Source: Amphirosellinia nigrospora (lineage: Eukaryota; Ascomycota; Sordariomycetes; Xylariales; Xylariaceae). From it: DNA of 64,000 nucleotides. The stretch is from assembly GCA_004123355.1 (NCBI GenBank), contig SCHM01000002.1, forward strand, positions 4,437,569 through 4,501,568. The letters run 5' to 3'. Below are positions 29,301 through 43,208 of the stretch, one piece after another. Within the stretch, counting starts at the first letter, position 1; the number at the start of each line of letters is the position of its first letter. The notes beneath the pieces were generated by a model. That model was not told the DNA's origin and did no database searches. It was given only the letters and a program-made list of their open reading frames with translations. The position numbers and the translations under genes were made by a program.

Positions 29301-31961
29301 ATTTTATTATTTAATTAAAATTTGCTTTTAAACTTTTATATAAAAATAAAATAGCTATATTATTAAATTTATTATTTGCTAATAATAATTTAATAATTTT
29401 TTATTAAAAAAAAAAATATATTAAAAATATTTATTTAATTTTTTAAATAAACTAATATTAATTTTACACTTATAATATAAAAAAATTGCTTAAAAGCTAT
29501 AATAATAATATAGCTATAGTTATAATTAAAAAATTAAGCCGGATATAAGCGCTTTTTAATTAATAAATATTAATTTTATAATAATAAATCGCTAATATTA
29601 AAATATAAGTTTTAGCTAATTTGAAATATTTATTATTTTTAATATTAATAAAACTTTTTAATAACTTTTACGTTTAAAATAATTATTATTAAAATATATT
29701 TAACCGCTTTAAAAAAAAATATAATAATAATTTTAATTAATATAGCTAATATTATTAATATATTAAAAAATATAATATATTTTATAAAAAAAAAATATTT
29801 TTATATTAAATATAATTTATTTTATAGTTAAAAATATATAAAATAAAGTTCTAAAAAAAATATTTAATAGTAAATAAAAACTTAAATTTTTAATATTATT
29901 TTAATTTTAGCATTTATAAATTAATTAAAATCGAAAAATAATATATTTAATAAATAATCGATTTATATTAAAAATAATTTAAAAACTATTAATATTTTTA
30001 AACTAATTAATAATATATTTAAAATTTAAACTAACTAAAATATTATTAATATATTTATTAATAATTAATAAAATTTTTTTAATAAATAATTAGTAAAAAA
30101 TAAACTAAATAATTATTTATATTTATTATTTGTTTATAATAAAAACAATCGATATATATTCGATAAGCTATATATTAAAGTTATATAAAATAAATTAATA
30201 GTTTAACTTTTTTTATATATTTTATTTTTTATATATTTAAAAAAAAATAACTTTATTTATAATTAATAGTTAATTTATACGCTTTAAATAAAATAGTAAT
30301 TTTAAATAATTATTTGTTTTTATTATAATTTAAAATTATTAAATTTATTCGTAGCAAACTTTATAAAATAATAAATATTATTTTTTTTTTTTTAGTTTAA
30401 TATTATTTTAACTATTATAATTTTTTATAATAATTAGCTATTAAAAATTAAATAAGTAATAATTATTTTAATAAACTTTTATAATTTATTAATATTTAAA
30501 TAATATTTTATAAATAAAAAACTTTAACTTTTAAAAATTTTATTATATATTTATTAATATATTATTATTTTTTCGGATATTATTAAAAATATTTATTTTA
30601 TTTATATTATTTTTAAAATATTTTGTTTTATTATATTTTATTATTTCCGAAAAAATCTTTTTTTTATTTTTTTTTAATTTTTATTAAGCTTTCGAATAAA
30701 CGTTTTTAGCTATTTAATTATTATTAAATAATTAGCTATTTTTTAAAACTTAAAGTTTTTAAACTAACTTAAAGCGTTAAAATAATATTTTAATAATAAA
30801 ATTTTTATATAATTTTTTTTATATTATATATAATATATAAAACTTTTATAGCGTTAAAAAATAAAATTATTTACAAAAGCATAAATTAAGTTATATATTT
30901 ATAAATATTTTAAAAAATAATAAGCTTATTATCGATTTATTTATTATAAACCGATTAAAAAAAAAGTTTTATTCGAAATTATATAAAATTAATTTATAAT
31001 TATATTTTTTTTTATTATTACGATTTAGTTTAATAATTATTTATATAAATAAATAAATTTTAAAAAAAAGTTTAATATTATAGTTTTTATTTAAATAAAA
31101 ATTATTAATAAAATTTTAATATATTTATCCGAATATTTAAATATTATTAATTATATTTTTAAATTATTATTTTATAAATATTAAACTATATAAACTTTTT
31201 AAATTAAAAGTTATTTATATAATATAATATATAAAAAGCTATATATTATAGTTAAATTATATAAAATTTTATTATAATATTAACCGATTATTTTAAATTA
31301 AAATTTTAAATTAATTAAACTTAATATAATATTTTTAATCGGGCTAATAGTTTTATTAATTTTATTTATTTATTTTAATATAAATTATATATATTATTTA
31401 TTTAATAAATTAAATTTTATTTTAATATATTAAATTAATTTATATTATATTTAACTAAATAAATAATAATAATTAAATTAAACGATTAAATAAAAAATTT
31501 ATTTTAAACTAAATTTATTAGTTAAATTTATTATAAAATAGTTTTTAAAACTATATTTATAAAATAATAAAAACTTAAAATTATTACTTAACTATAATAA
31601 AAATTTAAATATTATTATATTATATATTATTTATAAAAATAATAAAGTTATTAATAAAATATTTTATACTTTAGTTATTTATTTATAATTATTAAAAATT
31701 TACTTTATAATATAAATAAAAAAAATAAATATAAACTATATATTTAATAAAAATATATAATTTATATAAATAGTTTATAATAATAAATTTATTTTAATAT
31801 ATAATATATATTAAAAAAATTAAAACTATATATATTTATTTAAATATAAATATTATATTAAATATATAATAATTATAAATATATATTATTAGTTATAAAA
31901 AACTTTATAATAATTATTAGTTTATTTGTTTTAAAAATGTTAAGCTTATAAAAACTATTTC

Positions 31962-32053
31962 GTTGATATGGTGTAGTATGGGTAGAATTTGTATATTGAA
32001 AAGAGATGGAGACGAAGTCTCCATAATCTCTGGGAATTCTACAGATCTAGATA

Positions 32054-32086
<33 letters not shown>

Positions 32087-32200
32087 GCGAAGCCACACGC
32101 ACAGACCAGGCACTAGCCACGCAGTGGCTGGTGCGCGCCCGCCAGGGCGCTGTGTGCGCCTACGCGCACACACCCCTTGCCCGCGCGTATCATTCGTTTA
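31962..32200. other. Unmutated hairpin-array island with a (TG)14 tract
   Basis: This island of normal base composition lies inside A+T-only DNA. It contains five successive perfect or near-perfect hairpins with 3-4 base loops: 32,007-32,023 (7 bp stem, loop GAA, extended by GAGAT/ATCTC), 32,077-32,103 (stem up to 12 bp, loop GAA), 32,111-32,133 (10 bp, loop GCA), 32,135-32,150 (6 bp, loop GCCA) and 32,151-32,172 (9 bp, loop CTAC). A (TG)14 tract at 32,059-32,086 pairs with the CACACGCACA that follows the second loop. Open frames of 67 and 89 codons on opposite strands are by-products of the repeat. It may be a short non-autonomous element or a structured RNA gene; nothing identifies it. Confidence 0.7.
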
Positions 32201-33478
32201 ATTTATTATTAGTTTGTTTAAAGTTTTTTTAGTAAATATATTTTAATAAATTAAAAGTTATAATTATTATAATATATTAATATTTATAATATATATTATT
32301 TAAAAAAAACTTTGTTTATTTTAAGTAATAAAAATATATTATAAAAAATTAAATAATTATATTAGTTATATAGCTATTATTAAGCAATTAAAGATTATTT
32401 ATTAATATTATATTAAATTAAGATTATAAATTTATTTCGGATTTTTAAAAAAGTTTATAAAAAATATAAAAAACTAAACTTTTTATAATTATTGTTTATT
32501 ATTTTTAAAAAAATAGTTTTTTTAAATAAAAAAACTAAACTATAAAAATTATTATTTAATATTATAATTTTAAATATTTTAAAAGTAATTAAATTAATTT
32601 GTTTTTATTTTATAATAAAATTTTAATAATATTTATTTAGATTTTATTAAATTTTTATTTTATAAATAGCTATTTAATTTTTAATTTTTTAGACCTAACG
32701 ATATATTAATAAAGGTCGATATTACTAAATATAAAAACTTATGTTTTATATATAAATATTTATATAAAAATGCTAAATTAACTATAGATTTTATTTTATT
32801 AAAAGCTAAATAATATTATAACTAAAAATATAAGCTAATAGAATTTAAAAAAAAAATAAAATATATTTATAATTATATATAATTATTATTTTTTAAATAA
32901 ACTTTTTAAAAAGTTTTTTTAATAACGTATTAATTTTTAAAAAATTAAAAATTAAATTAAACGTTTTATTTATAATTAAATTTTTTTAAAACTTTTAAAA
33001 TATATTTATTATTTTTATTATTTATTTATTTTTTAAATAAAATAATAAAGATTTTTTTTACTAATAAATTTTTTTTTTAGTTTAATTTTAATAATTAATT
33101 TAATTTTAAAAAAAACAGTAATTTTTCGAAATAAAAACTATTTTATAATATTAATTAAACTATAGTTATACTAGCTTTTAATATTTAATAAAATAAAAAA
33201 CTATAGTTATAAAAATAATTAGTAAAAATTAAAATAATAATTAAAAAACTTTAAAATTTAATTAAAAAATATTAGTTTTAAGCAAATAATAGATTTAAAA
33301 TCGAAAAAAAGGAAAAAAAAGCTATAGCTATTATAGTTTAGCCCGGCAAACGACCTTACGGTTATCCTTAAAAAATAAATTTCGCTATAAAAATAATTAA
33401 ATTAAAATAATAAATTTATATTAATAAATACTTTAATATTATATATTAACTTAATTATAGTACTAAAGTTATTAAAAA

Positions 33479-33725
33479 TAATAATAGTTTTTTTTTAAAG
33501 TTAATATTTATTATATTTTAATAAAAAAATAACTTCTACAAAAGGTCCTTATTATAAATAAAGTTTATTTTACTAATAAATAAAGTTTAGTCCTATAAAT
33601 TAAATAAAAAAGCTAAAAATTAAATAAGTTTTTTATTTCCGGTAAAAGCTTTATTTAATATTTGCTTTTTTTTTTATTACTTAATATAAACTTAATATTA
33701 TACTATTTTTAATAAAGCTTATTAA
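33479..33725. repeat. Right terminal repeat of element B
   Basis: Partner of 23,083-23,309. Both copies have the block 'tttagtcctataaattaaat', here at 33,596. It ends at 'agcttattaa', after which family A sequence in minus orientation begins at once. Confidence 0.7.
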
Positions 33726-36187
33726 GTTTATTTTTAAAAATTTTTTTATATATTTTTAATAATAATAAAAAGCTTAATTAATATTTTTTCCGCATTTATT
33801 ATTATATTTTATAACTTTTTAATAAAAAAGTCCGTAATAATAATAAAATTAAATAGTTTAATAATTTTTTCTACAAATTATTAATTTACGCTTATATATA
33901 TATTTATTTTTATATTTTTAAAAAAATTATTTATAATTAAAAAAATCTATTATTATATAAAATATAAATATATAATAAAAGTTTTTTATTTAATTACTTT
34001 TTATTAAATTTATTTTATAATTAATAATATTTTTAAAAATATTTTTTTAAAAAAAAACTATTTTTTTTAAATTATTTTTTTTTTTTATATTTATTATAAG
34101 TTTATTTTTTATATATTAGCTAGCTTAATATCTAATATATTATATATAACTAAAATAATAATAATTTAAGCTTTGTTATTTATTAGAATTTAATTTTTTA
34201 ATAAGTATTTTTTAAATATATTTTTATTAAAAATAATTAAAATATTTATTATTAAAAATTAATTATTATATTTTTAGTGTTAAATTTAAGCAATTAAGTA
34301 AAGTTATTATTATTATTATTTAGTTTTAAAATAAAACGAAAAATTATTTAAATAAAAAAAAAAAAATAAAAATTATAATAATAAATTTTTATATTTTTTT
34401 TATAAGTTTTATTTCGTTTATAATTAATTATTATTAAATAATAAACTATTTAAAATAATATTTTATATAAATATTAAAATTAATATTTTTTTTTAAATAT
34501 TTTAATATAGCTTTAATTATTAATTAAAAAAACAGTTTATTTTTAAACTTTTTTTTTATTTAATTTTATTAAATTTAATTTTACTAGCTAAATAAATAAA
34601 AATAGTTTAAAACTTAAAAAACTTAGCTAATATATATTAATTAAAACTAAATAATTAAAAATTAGTTTTAGCTTTTTACTATAGTTAATATTAATATAAA
34701 TTTTTTTAAATATTTTAAAATAGCTTTTAAATTAATAAATATATTAAAATAATTAAATAAAAATAAAAAATAAAATTATTAGCTATATAACTTTTAATAT
34801 AAATTTCGATATTAATTATTTTAGCTATATTATTATAAAACTAATTAATATTAAATTTAAAATAATTTTATATAATTTAAATTTATATTTTAAACTTAAG
34901 TTTATTTTTAATTATATTATTATAAAAAATAAATATTAATATTTTAGCTATATATTAATTATTTTTTTATTATTTAATAAAATAAAAATTATTTTATAAT
35001 AATTTAATAAATTAACTATTTATTAATTCGAAATATTTAAGTTATTTTAAGTATAATTGCGCTATTTAATTATTTTTTATAGTTTATTTAATAATCGATT
35101 AATAGTTTATTAATTAGTTTATTATTAATTAAAATTATTTTAATTATAAATTAAAAAATATTAATAATATATATTAACGTAATATATATTTCGTTATAAA
35201 AAATAATAATTTTTTTATTTTTTTGCTTAATTAAATAAAACTTTATTTTATTTATTTAATTTTTTAATAAATATATATAAATTAATAATTAAATAATAAT
35301 AAATTATTATTAAAAAAACGTATATTTTTTTTTTTAAAAAATAATAATAAAATTTTTATATATATTATTTATATTAGTTTAATTTATATTTTTATTAAAA
35401 TTAAGCTAAATTATTTTATTATAATATATTATTAATTTAAAATAAAAACTAAGCTTAGTTTTTTTATTTATAATTTTATATAATTATTAGCTAAATATTA
35501 AACTATATAATTAAAACTAGCAATATTTATATCGAATTTTTATTTTTTAAATATATAATTATTAATAATATTATAAAATTATTATATTAAATTAATTAAA
35601 AATAGTTAGCTTTTATAGTTTATTATTATAGTTTTTATATAGTTTAAAAACTAAAATATATATATTTTTTATTATTTATTAAAGTTTTATTATAAAAAAC
35701 TTATTATTCGAATATTCGAAATAAATAAGTTTAAAATATTAATAAAAACTTTAGTATATACGGCTATACGCGCTTATTATTTTAATTTTTTTTTAAAAAA
35801 TATTTAATATTTTTAAGTTAAATTAATCGTTTAATTTAATTAAAAAATATTATAAAATAATCTTAATACTTTATAATATTTTAAATAATTTATAAATAAT
35901 TATGCTTATATATTTAAAAAACAAAACTTTAGTATATATAATATATTAATATAAAATCTACAAATAAAAAAAAAAAAAAAAATCTAAATTTATAATATAA
36001 GCAGCTATTTAAATACTTACGTAAAGCAGCTATATTTACTACTAATGCTTGCTTTTATTTACTACAACTATATTTACTGTAAATAATAGTCATGTATTTA
36101 CTATAAATAATAGTTACTATAAATAAAAATTACAGGTGCTATAGCTAATAGTAAAGCATAGCCATTAAAGCTTGTAGATTTATAACT
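33726..36187 (-). mobile_element. Family A LTR retroelement, 5' part of the split minus-strand copy
   Basis: Reverse complement of about 11,152-13,600 of the plus-strand family A element. Anchors are 35,690-35,780 against 11,570-11,640, 35,460-35,680 against 11,690-11,880, 34,600-34,740 against 12,590-12,770, and 33,740-33,950 against 13,400-13,600. The left limit coincides with the right end of element B. The rest of this copy lies at 1-2180. It is fully RIP-mutated. Confidence 0.8.
35897..36187 (-). repeat. LTR of the minus-strand family A copy
   Basis: About 291 bp, the reverse complement of the LTRs at 11,152 and 17,541, recognisable through 'acaggtgctatagctaatag' near 36,133 and 'atgcttgcttttatttact' near 36,046. 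Its outer end touches the first base of element C's left LTR, so one element inserted at the very edge of the other. Confidence 0.8.
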
Positions 36188-36375
36188 AGTCGAAACTATT
36201 TAATTAATATAAGTATATAAATATATTATATTTTAGCTTATAATAATATTTCGGAGCAATACCTCGGAGTAATACCGGTTTTTAAGTTTTTTTAAAACTT
36301 TTTATAAGTTTTTAAAAGTTTATATAGCTTTTATAACTAAGTTTTATAGCTAGCTTTAAAATAGTCCGTATAATA
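36188..36375. repeat. Left LTR of element C (mutated)
   Basis: Gapless partner of 43,021-43,208. Most C and G of the right copy are replaced by T and A here, while 'gcaatacctcgga' and 'taataccgg' remain recognisable near 36,256-36,280. Confidence 0.85.
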
Positions 36376-39300
36376 TTATTTTTTTTTTTTATATTTAGTT
36401 TAAAGTATTAATTAATAGTTTATAAATCTATAAGCTTGTTTAAGTTTTGCTAATAAAACTACTTAATTATATTTTTAGCTTTATTACTATATAAATATTT
36501 GTAAAGTTTTTAAATCTAGTGCTATTTAGCCGGCTATTTTTTTTATTTAACGAAATATTTAACGTTTTTATATTTTTATAAAATTTTTAATTTTTTTATT
36601 TAGTATTTTTTAAACTTTATTAGGTTTATTTTTTATAAAACTTAGTTAAAATTAAATAATATTTAATTACTAGCGTAAAAAAGCTCGATAAATAAAATAT
36701 AAAAATATTATAAATTTTTTAACGTTTAAAAAGCGTTAGTTTTATTGCTATAAAAAATATTACTTTTTAAATTTTAAAAAAACTTAGTATTTTTTTATTA
36801 AATTTTTAATAAATTATTTTATTTTATATTTTAGCGTTTAATATTATTAGTTAATTTTTTTATAAATAAATATATTTTTTTATTTTTTATTAGTTTATTT
36901 TTTATTTTTTATCGGCTTTTTTTTAAATATTATTTTATTTTTTTATATATAATTTATTTAATATATATAAAATCGGCTAATAAAGTTAAATAAAACATTT
37001 AAAGCAAAGTTATAAATAATAAAATAGTATTTATAATTAATATAAAAAGAATTATATAAATAAATATAAAAGCAATATTATTATACGCGAATTTAATAAT
37101 TAATAAAAATTTTTTAATTAATTATTTATAATTTATAAAAACGTATAAATAAATCTTTAAAATTTAGTTTAATTGTTTTATTTAGCTATTAATTTAAAAG
37201 TAAAAAACTATATTTATATAAGGTTTAATACTTATTAATTTAAAAAAATCCTTTTATAAATAAGCTATAAATTTAGAATTTTTATTAAAAATAATATTAA
37301 AAAAAACGTTATATAATTTTTAATAAATTTTAGTAAAAATTTTTATTAAATTTTCAGTTTTTTTTTTTTAACTTTAAAAAATATAAAATAAACTATTTTA
37401 ATAAATAAGTTAATTATTATTTATATAAAATTATATTTATTTAATAAAAATAAATTAATAATAAAATTTATTATTATAATAATTTATAGTTTATAATAAA
37501 GTTTTATAAGTTAAAAAAACTATATAATATATATTAAAAGTTTTATTTTGCTAGTAATTTAAATAGCTTTATATATAGTTTTTAATTATTTTTTTTATAT
37601 TTAACTATTAAAAATTATATATAATTAATTTTAATATTTTATTTATTTTTATATATTTTACTATAAATATATTATATTTTAATTATATTATTTTTTTTAA
37701 ATTAAAATAAATATTTAAAAGCGGTTTTTTTTTATAAAATAAACTTTCGAGTTTTTTATATTTTTAAAAAAATTCTATTTTTATTAATAATATTTTAAGT
37801 TTTTTAATATAATAGTTTTTATTTTTTTTATAAATTTTAAAATTTAATATAATACATAAAACTATATAGTTTTTTAAAAATAAAAAATATACTTATAGTT
37901 AATCCGAATAAAAAACTTTTAAAATATAAAAAATATTTTTTTATAAAACTAAAATAATCGGCTAATTTTTATTTTTATTTTTTTTAAATAATATTATATT
38001 AGTTTTAATATAATATTAGCTTTTTTATTAAGCTTTTTTAGCTTATAATTAATAATAAACTAATAAATAAATAGCTACTATAATTATTTAGCTTATTTTT
38101 AATTTAATATTTTTATAGTTATAAAATAAAATAAATTATAATAATTAAAATAGATTTTAATATAATATTAGTACTTTTTAAATATTATTTTTATTTATTA
38201 AACGAATTTATAATAGCTAATAGCTTTTTATTATATATTTTATAGTTTATTTTAACTAATATAAGTTTTTTAAAATAAAATATAATAAAGTAAAGTTTTT
38301 TATTATTATTAATTATAATAATATTAATTTAATAGCGTAATTAAAAATATTAATTTTTATATAAAGTACTTTTTTAAAATTAAAATAAATAAAAATAAAA
38401 ACCGTAATAAAATAATATTTAAACTTATAAAAGCTTTATTTATTATATTAGTTTATTTTTATTTTTATTTATTAAGTTTATTTATATTTATTAAAAGTTT
38501 TATTATAACAGAAAACTTTTTAATAAACTTTTTATAAAAATTCGTAAAACTTATAAACTATTATAATTTTTTTAACGTTTAAAGTTTTTTTATTTATTAA
38601 TAGCGTTAATTTTATTTTAAGTTAATAAATATTATTTTATTTAATAATATAACTTAAAATTTTATTTTTTTATTTATTATTTATATTTTTAAAATATTAT
38701 AGCTAAATTATATTTAATAAAATAATAAAATATTTTTTTTATAATACGGTTATATTTTTTAATAATATTAATATAAATAAAAAATTATTTAAATATATTA
38801 ATAGTTTAACGTTAATAAAGTTTTTAAAAATATTATTTATTATCGATTAAAATATTACTAATATATTAATTAATTTTATAAATATAATTATATATTTAAA
38901 AAATCCGTATTTATATTAGAAAATAATTTTTTATTTATTATTATTTTAATTTTTATTAAATAAAACTTTAATTTAAAATTTATTTTAATAAAAAATTTAA
39001 TATATAAAAACAGGCTTAAAGTTTAACTATTAATAATATTAAATATTATATTAATATTATAATATTATTAAATCTTTAATAATTTATTATTAAATAAAAC
39101 AAGTTTTATAGATTTTTTTTTTTATAAATATAAAAAATACGCTATAAAATATAATAAATTTATAAATATAACTAATATTAAGTATTTTTTTAACTAAAGT
39201 TTTAATGCTTTAAGTTTTTATATATTTATTATATATAAAAGTTTTATAAAAGTTGTTTTTTTTTTTATAAATTAATATTATAATTTTAAAGCTAATAATT

Positions 39301-42300
39301 TAAAAGCTTTTATATAGCTTTTATAAATATAATAAAAAAAAATTCTTTAAATTTTTTAAATATTATATTAAATATTATATAAGCTATAATATAACGGCGG
39401 TTTATAATTTAATATATATTACTGCTAAATTTTATTGTTATTAAAGTTAAAAAAGATTTAATTAATATAATTTTATTAATAATAATTAAAAATAAAATAA
39501 ATTTTTTATATATCCGAAAAAAAACATATAAGTTTATATTACTATAGTTATTATATAAATAAAATAATATTATATTTATTATTTATTACGTTTAGTTTAA
39601 AACTTAATTATATAAAATAGTTTTTTTAATATTATAATATAAACTGTTCGGTATAATATTATTTTATTTATTATATATAAGTTGCGTTAAATATTATTAT
39701 AACTTTAAAAATTTTTTTTTTAATTATAAAAAGCTTTTATTATTTAATTTTTAAAAAAAATATAATAAAATACTATTTTTAATATTTAATAATATATATA
39801 TTATATATTTATATTATTATATATTAAAGTTATTTTTATAATTAGCTAAAGCTTTAATTTAAGTTTAATATAAGTTTTTTTCGAAAATATTATTATTTTA
39901 TTTTAGCCCGTTTAAAATTATATATAAGCGCTAATATTTTAATTAAACTTTAATATCCTATAAAATATATTATAAAAATTATTTAAAAATCTAAATTAAA
40001 TAACTTTTTTATAACTTAGTATTAAAGTCGTAAAATTATTATTATAATAGCGTTAATTTATATTTTTTTAATAAATAAAAATATAGGTTTTTTTATTTTG
40101 TTAGTATTTTTTCGTTATAAAAAAAATCTTTTCCGGTATAAAAAGCAATTTTTTGCTATTAATATTTTTTTTAGCAAAATAAACGAAAATATAATAATTA
40201 TTATAACTATATCGCTAATATATTTTTTATTATATTTATATTAATTAATTATAAACTATTCGATTTTTTTTAAAGTAGTTATAACGTTTAATTAAACTTT
40301 ATTTTTAATATTAAGTTTTATTTATTATTTGTTTTTTTAAAACTTTTTTTTTTTAAAAATTAGTTTAAACTAATTAAAGCGTATTTTTTTTTTATAGTTT
40401 TATTAGTTTAACTTTAAATGTTTTAAAATTAAAATAAGCTTTTTTTTTTTAAAATATTAAAATTTTTAATTATATTTTCGTAAATATTACTAGCTTTTAA
40501 AATAATATTAATATAATTTTTATTAGTTTTAAATATTTATTTTTTATAAAAATATATTAGCTAAATAATTTTATTAAGTAAAATTTTTATTATATAATAT
40601 TAAAACGTAATTTTAAATTATTATATTATTTTATTAAAGTTTAAAATTTTTATAAAATATTAAATAGTATTTTTTTTATAAAAAAAATTCTTTTTTTTCG
40701 GATTTTTAGTATTTTTTAGCAAAATTTTTAAATCGTTTTTATAAAGTTTTAAAATAATTTTTTTAAATATTAATAATATATAGTTTTTTAAAAATATTAA
40801 TTTATTATTAATATTATTATTAACTTTTTTCGAAAAATAATAAGCTTATTTAATTAATTTTTTAATAGTTTTTTAAAACTTTTTTTATATTTTTATATAT
40901 AATTTTATTTTTATTTATTAAAGTTAAAACTTAGCTAAATTTTTGCTATTATAAATAAAAAATTTGTTTAAATAAATAAAATTAATTATAATAAAAATAA
41001 AACAAATAAATTATTTAAATAAATAAAATAAAATATTATCGATATTTTTAGTATTAGTTTATTATTTAGTTTTAAAAACTTTTAAAATTTTTAAATAATT
41101 TTAAAAAGTTTTTTTAAATAGTTTTTAATTATTATTAAAATTATCTAATTATTACTAAAGTTTTTTAATATATTAAATATAATTTAAAAAATATTAAATT
41201 TATTAATTTTTATTATAAAAAGTTTTACGCGTTTAAATTTAAATTAAATTTAAATATAATTAACGGTTTGTTTAATTTAAGCTTATTATAAATTTAAATT
41301 AAACAAAAAATTTATTATACGTTTTTTTAACTAGAATATTTAGCGGAAAATTTTTAAATAAATATAAATTAACTAATAAAAAAACTAAAAAATAGCTATA
41401 ATATAATTTTTTCTAATATTTTTAATTATAAAGTTTATATTATAGTTTAATAATTATTTAATTATATTTAAAACTTTATAAAACAGCTTTAATATATTTT
41501 ATAAATCGTTAATTTATTAGCAAGCTTATTTATTAATTTATATAAAATTAATATATTTTTATATTAAAAAATTATTAATTTACGTTTTTTTTTATTTAGC
41601 TTAAAAATAAACTTTTTTTTAAAAAGTTTTTTATTAATATTAAATATTTTACTAAACAATATATAAAGTTTAAAAATATAATATTAATATTTAGCTATAT
41701 TTTATAATTTATAATAACGTTTATATAAGCTTTTTTATTTTAAAAAAACTTTATAATCGTTTTTTATATTTAATAAATAAAAATAATATTAAATCGTTTA
41801 ATTTATTACTAAAATTATTTAATCTAATTTTTAAATATTTTTACGCTAGCTTAATATATTTAAGTTATTATAGTATAATTATTAAATAACTTTATATTAT
41901 TCGTAAATAATATTTTAATATTTAATTTATATTTATTTTATATAAATAATAAAAGCATAAATTATATTATAAAACTTATATATTTTTTATATAAATAAAT
42001 TATTTATTTAAATAAATTTAATATTATTATAATAATAAATATAAAATTTAAAACATTTTTATAATTATATTATAGCTTTAAAAATTATATAAAATAAAAT
42101 ATTATTATTTATATATTAATAATATTATTTATACTTAATAATAATAAATAATAAAAAATTATATAAAAAATTACTACTATTATTATTATAATAATATTAA
42201 TAAATTTTACGCTATTAAATATAATATAATAAACTAGTCAATAATATTAAAATATTATTTAAAAAAAAAAATAGTAGTTTTAAAATAAAAGTTTAAAAAT

Positions 42301-43020
42301 AATAAAAAATACGCTATTTTATTTTTTAATTATATAAATAAAAAAAATAAAATAAAAAAAATATATATTTTTTTTATTTTCGTTTAAACTAAATTTAACA
42401 ATTAATAAATCGCTAGTTTAAAATTAGTTTTTTAAGTTATTTTAATATTTTCCGAATTTTTTTTTAATTTATTTTTAAATTATATAATAAATATATTAAT
42501 AATAAATAATTAAAATAACTATATAAATAAATAATTATTTTAGCTTAAAACTTTTTTATTAATAAAAATAAAAATATAAAATAGCTTAAATAATTAGTTA
42601 TTTTTTATTTTATAAATATTTGCTAAATAGCTAAAAATAAAAAATCTTTTATTAGTAATAAATAATATATTAAAATCGAAATAGTTATAAATATTTTAAA
42701 AAAATATAAAAAAAATAAACTAAGTTTAAAATACTTGCGCTATTAAATAAAATAATAATTAAAATATTTTTATATTAAAAAATATAATTAAAATAAATAT
42801 TAAAGTTTTTTAAAATAAAAAAAAATTATTTATAATAAAAGTTTATATTTAAATGCTTAAAATAAAAGTTTAATTTAATTAATAATTTTTTTAAAGCTTT
42901 AAAAGTTTTAGTTTTTTAATTCTAATTTTAATATAATTTCGTTTATATTTTTAATTTATAAACGAATTCTTAAGTTTTTTGCTTTTTCGCAAGCTTCCGA
43001 AAGCTTAACTCTTTAAAAAA

Positions 43021-43208
43021 AGTCAAAGCTATTTAACTAATATAAATATATAATATATTATATCTTAGCCTACGATAATACTTTGGAGCGATACTTTAGA
43101 GCGATGCCGGTCTTCCAAGTCCTTCTAGGACCTTCCATGGGTTTCCAGGAGTCTGTATGGCTTCTGTGGCTAGGTCCTGTGGCTGGCCCTAGGGTGGTCC
43201 GTGTGACA
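43021..43208. repeat. Right LTR of element C (largely unmutated)
   Basis: From about 43,080 onward this copy has ordinary composition ('ccttctaggaccttccatgg', 'ctagggtggtccgtgtgaca'). Its left-hand partner shows T for C and A for G at the same offsets. It ends in CA, as LTRs usually do. Open frames of about 62 codons on both strands here are incidental. Confidence 0.85.

Larger units (their letters stand above)
23083..33725. mobile_element. Element B, large element with direct terminal repeats
   Basis: Direct repeats at about 23,083-23,309 and 33,479-33,725 share 'aagtttagtcctataaatt', then 'aatatttgctttttttttt' and a final '(a/g)cttattaa'. They bound a 10.2 kb interior, giving a 10.6 kb element. 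This is long for a simple LTR retrotransposon, so nested insertions inside it are likely. One, a ~200 bp hairpin island at 32,003-32,172, is visible. The interior is fully RIP-mutated and no protein domain can be read. The right end abuts the resumed family A copy directly. Confidence 0.65.
36188..43208. mobile_element. Element C, 7.0 kb LTR retroelement at the edge of the A+T block
   Basis: Bounded by direct 188 bp repeats at 36,188-36,375 and 43,021-43,208, which match without gaps. The interior (6.6 kb) is RIP-mutated with no surviving frame. A pyrimidine-rich run at about 36,379-36,392 next to the left LTR could be the complement of a polypurine tract, which would make the element minus-strand; this is weak. 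The right LTR is mostly unmutated and marks the transition to normal genomic sequence. Confidence 0.75.

Noticed and set aside
32059-32172. CRISPR-like array of short repeats
   Set aside because: The palindromes differ in sequence and there are no constant repeats with spacers; it is a run of different hairpins in a eukaryotic context.
31917-32232. Two overlapping open frames on opposite strands with His-Thr or Cys-Val repeats
   Set aside because: Both are translations of the (TG)14 tract and hairpin arms, with no domain and opposite orientation.
1-43000. Mitochondrial or plasmid DNA because of the extreme A+T content
   Set aside because: No mitochondrial gene, tRNA or rRNA is recognisable, and the LTR pairs show that the composition arose by C-to-T and G-to-A change of once normal sequence, joined directly to nuclear genes with spliceosomal introns.
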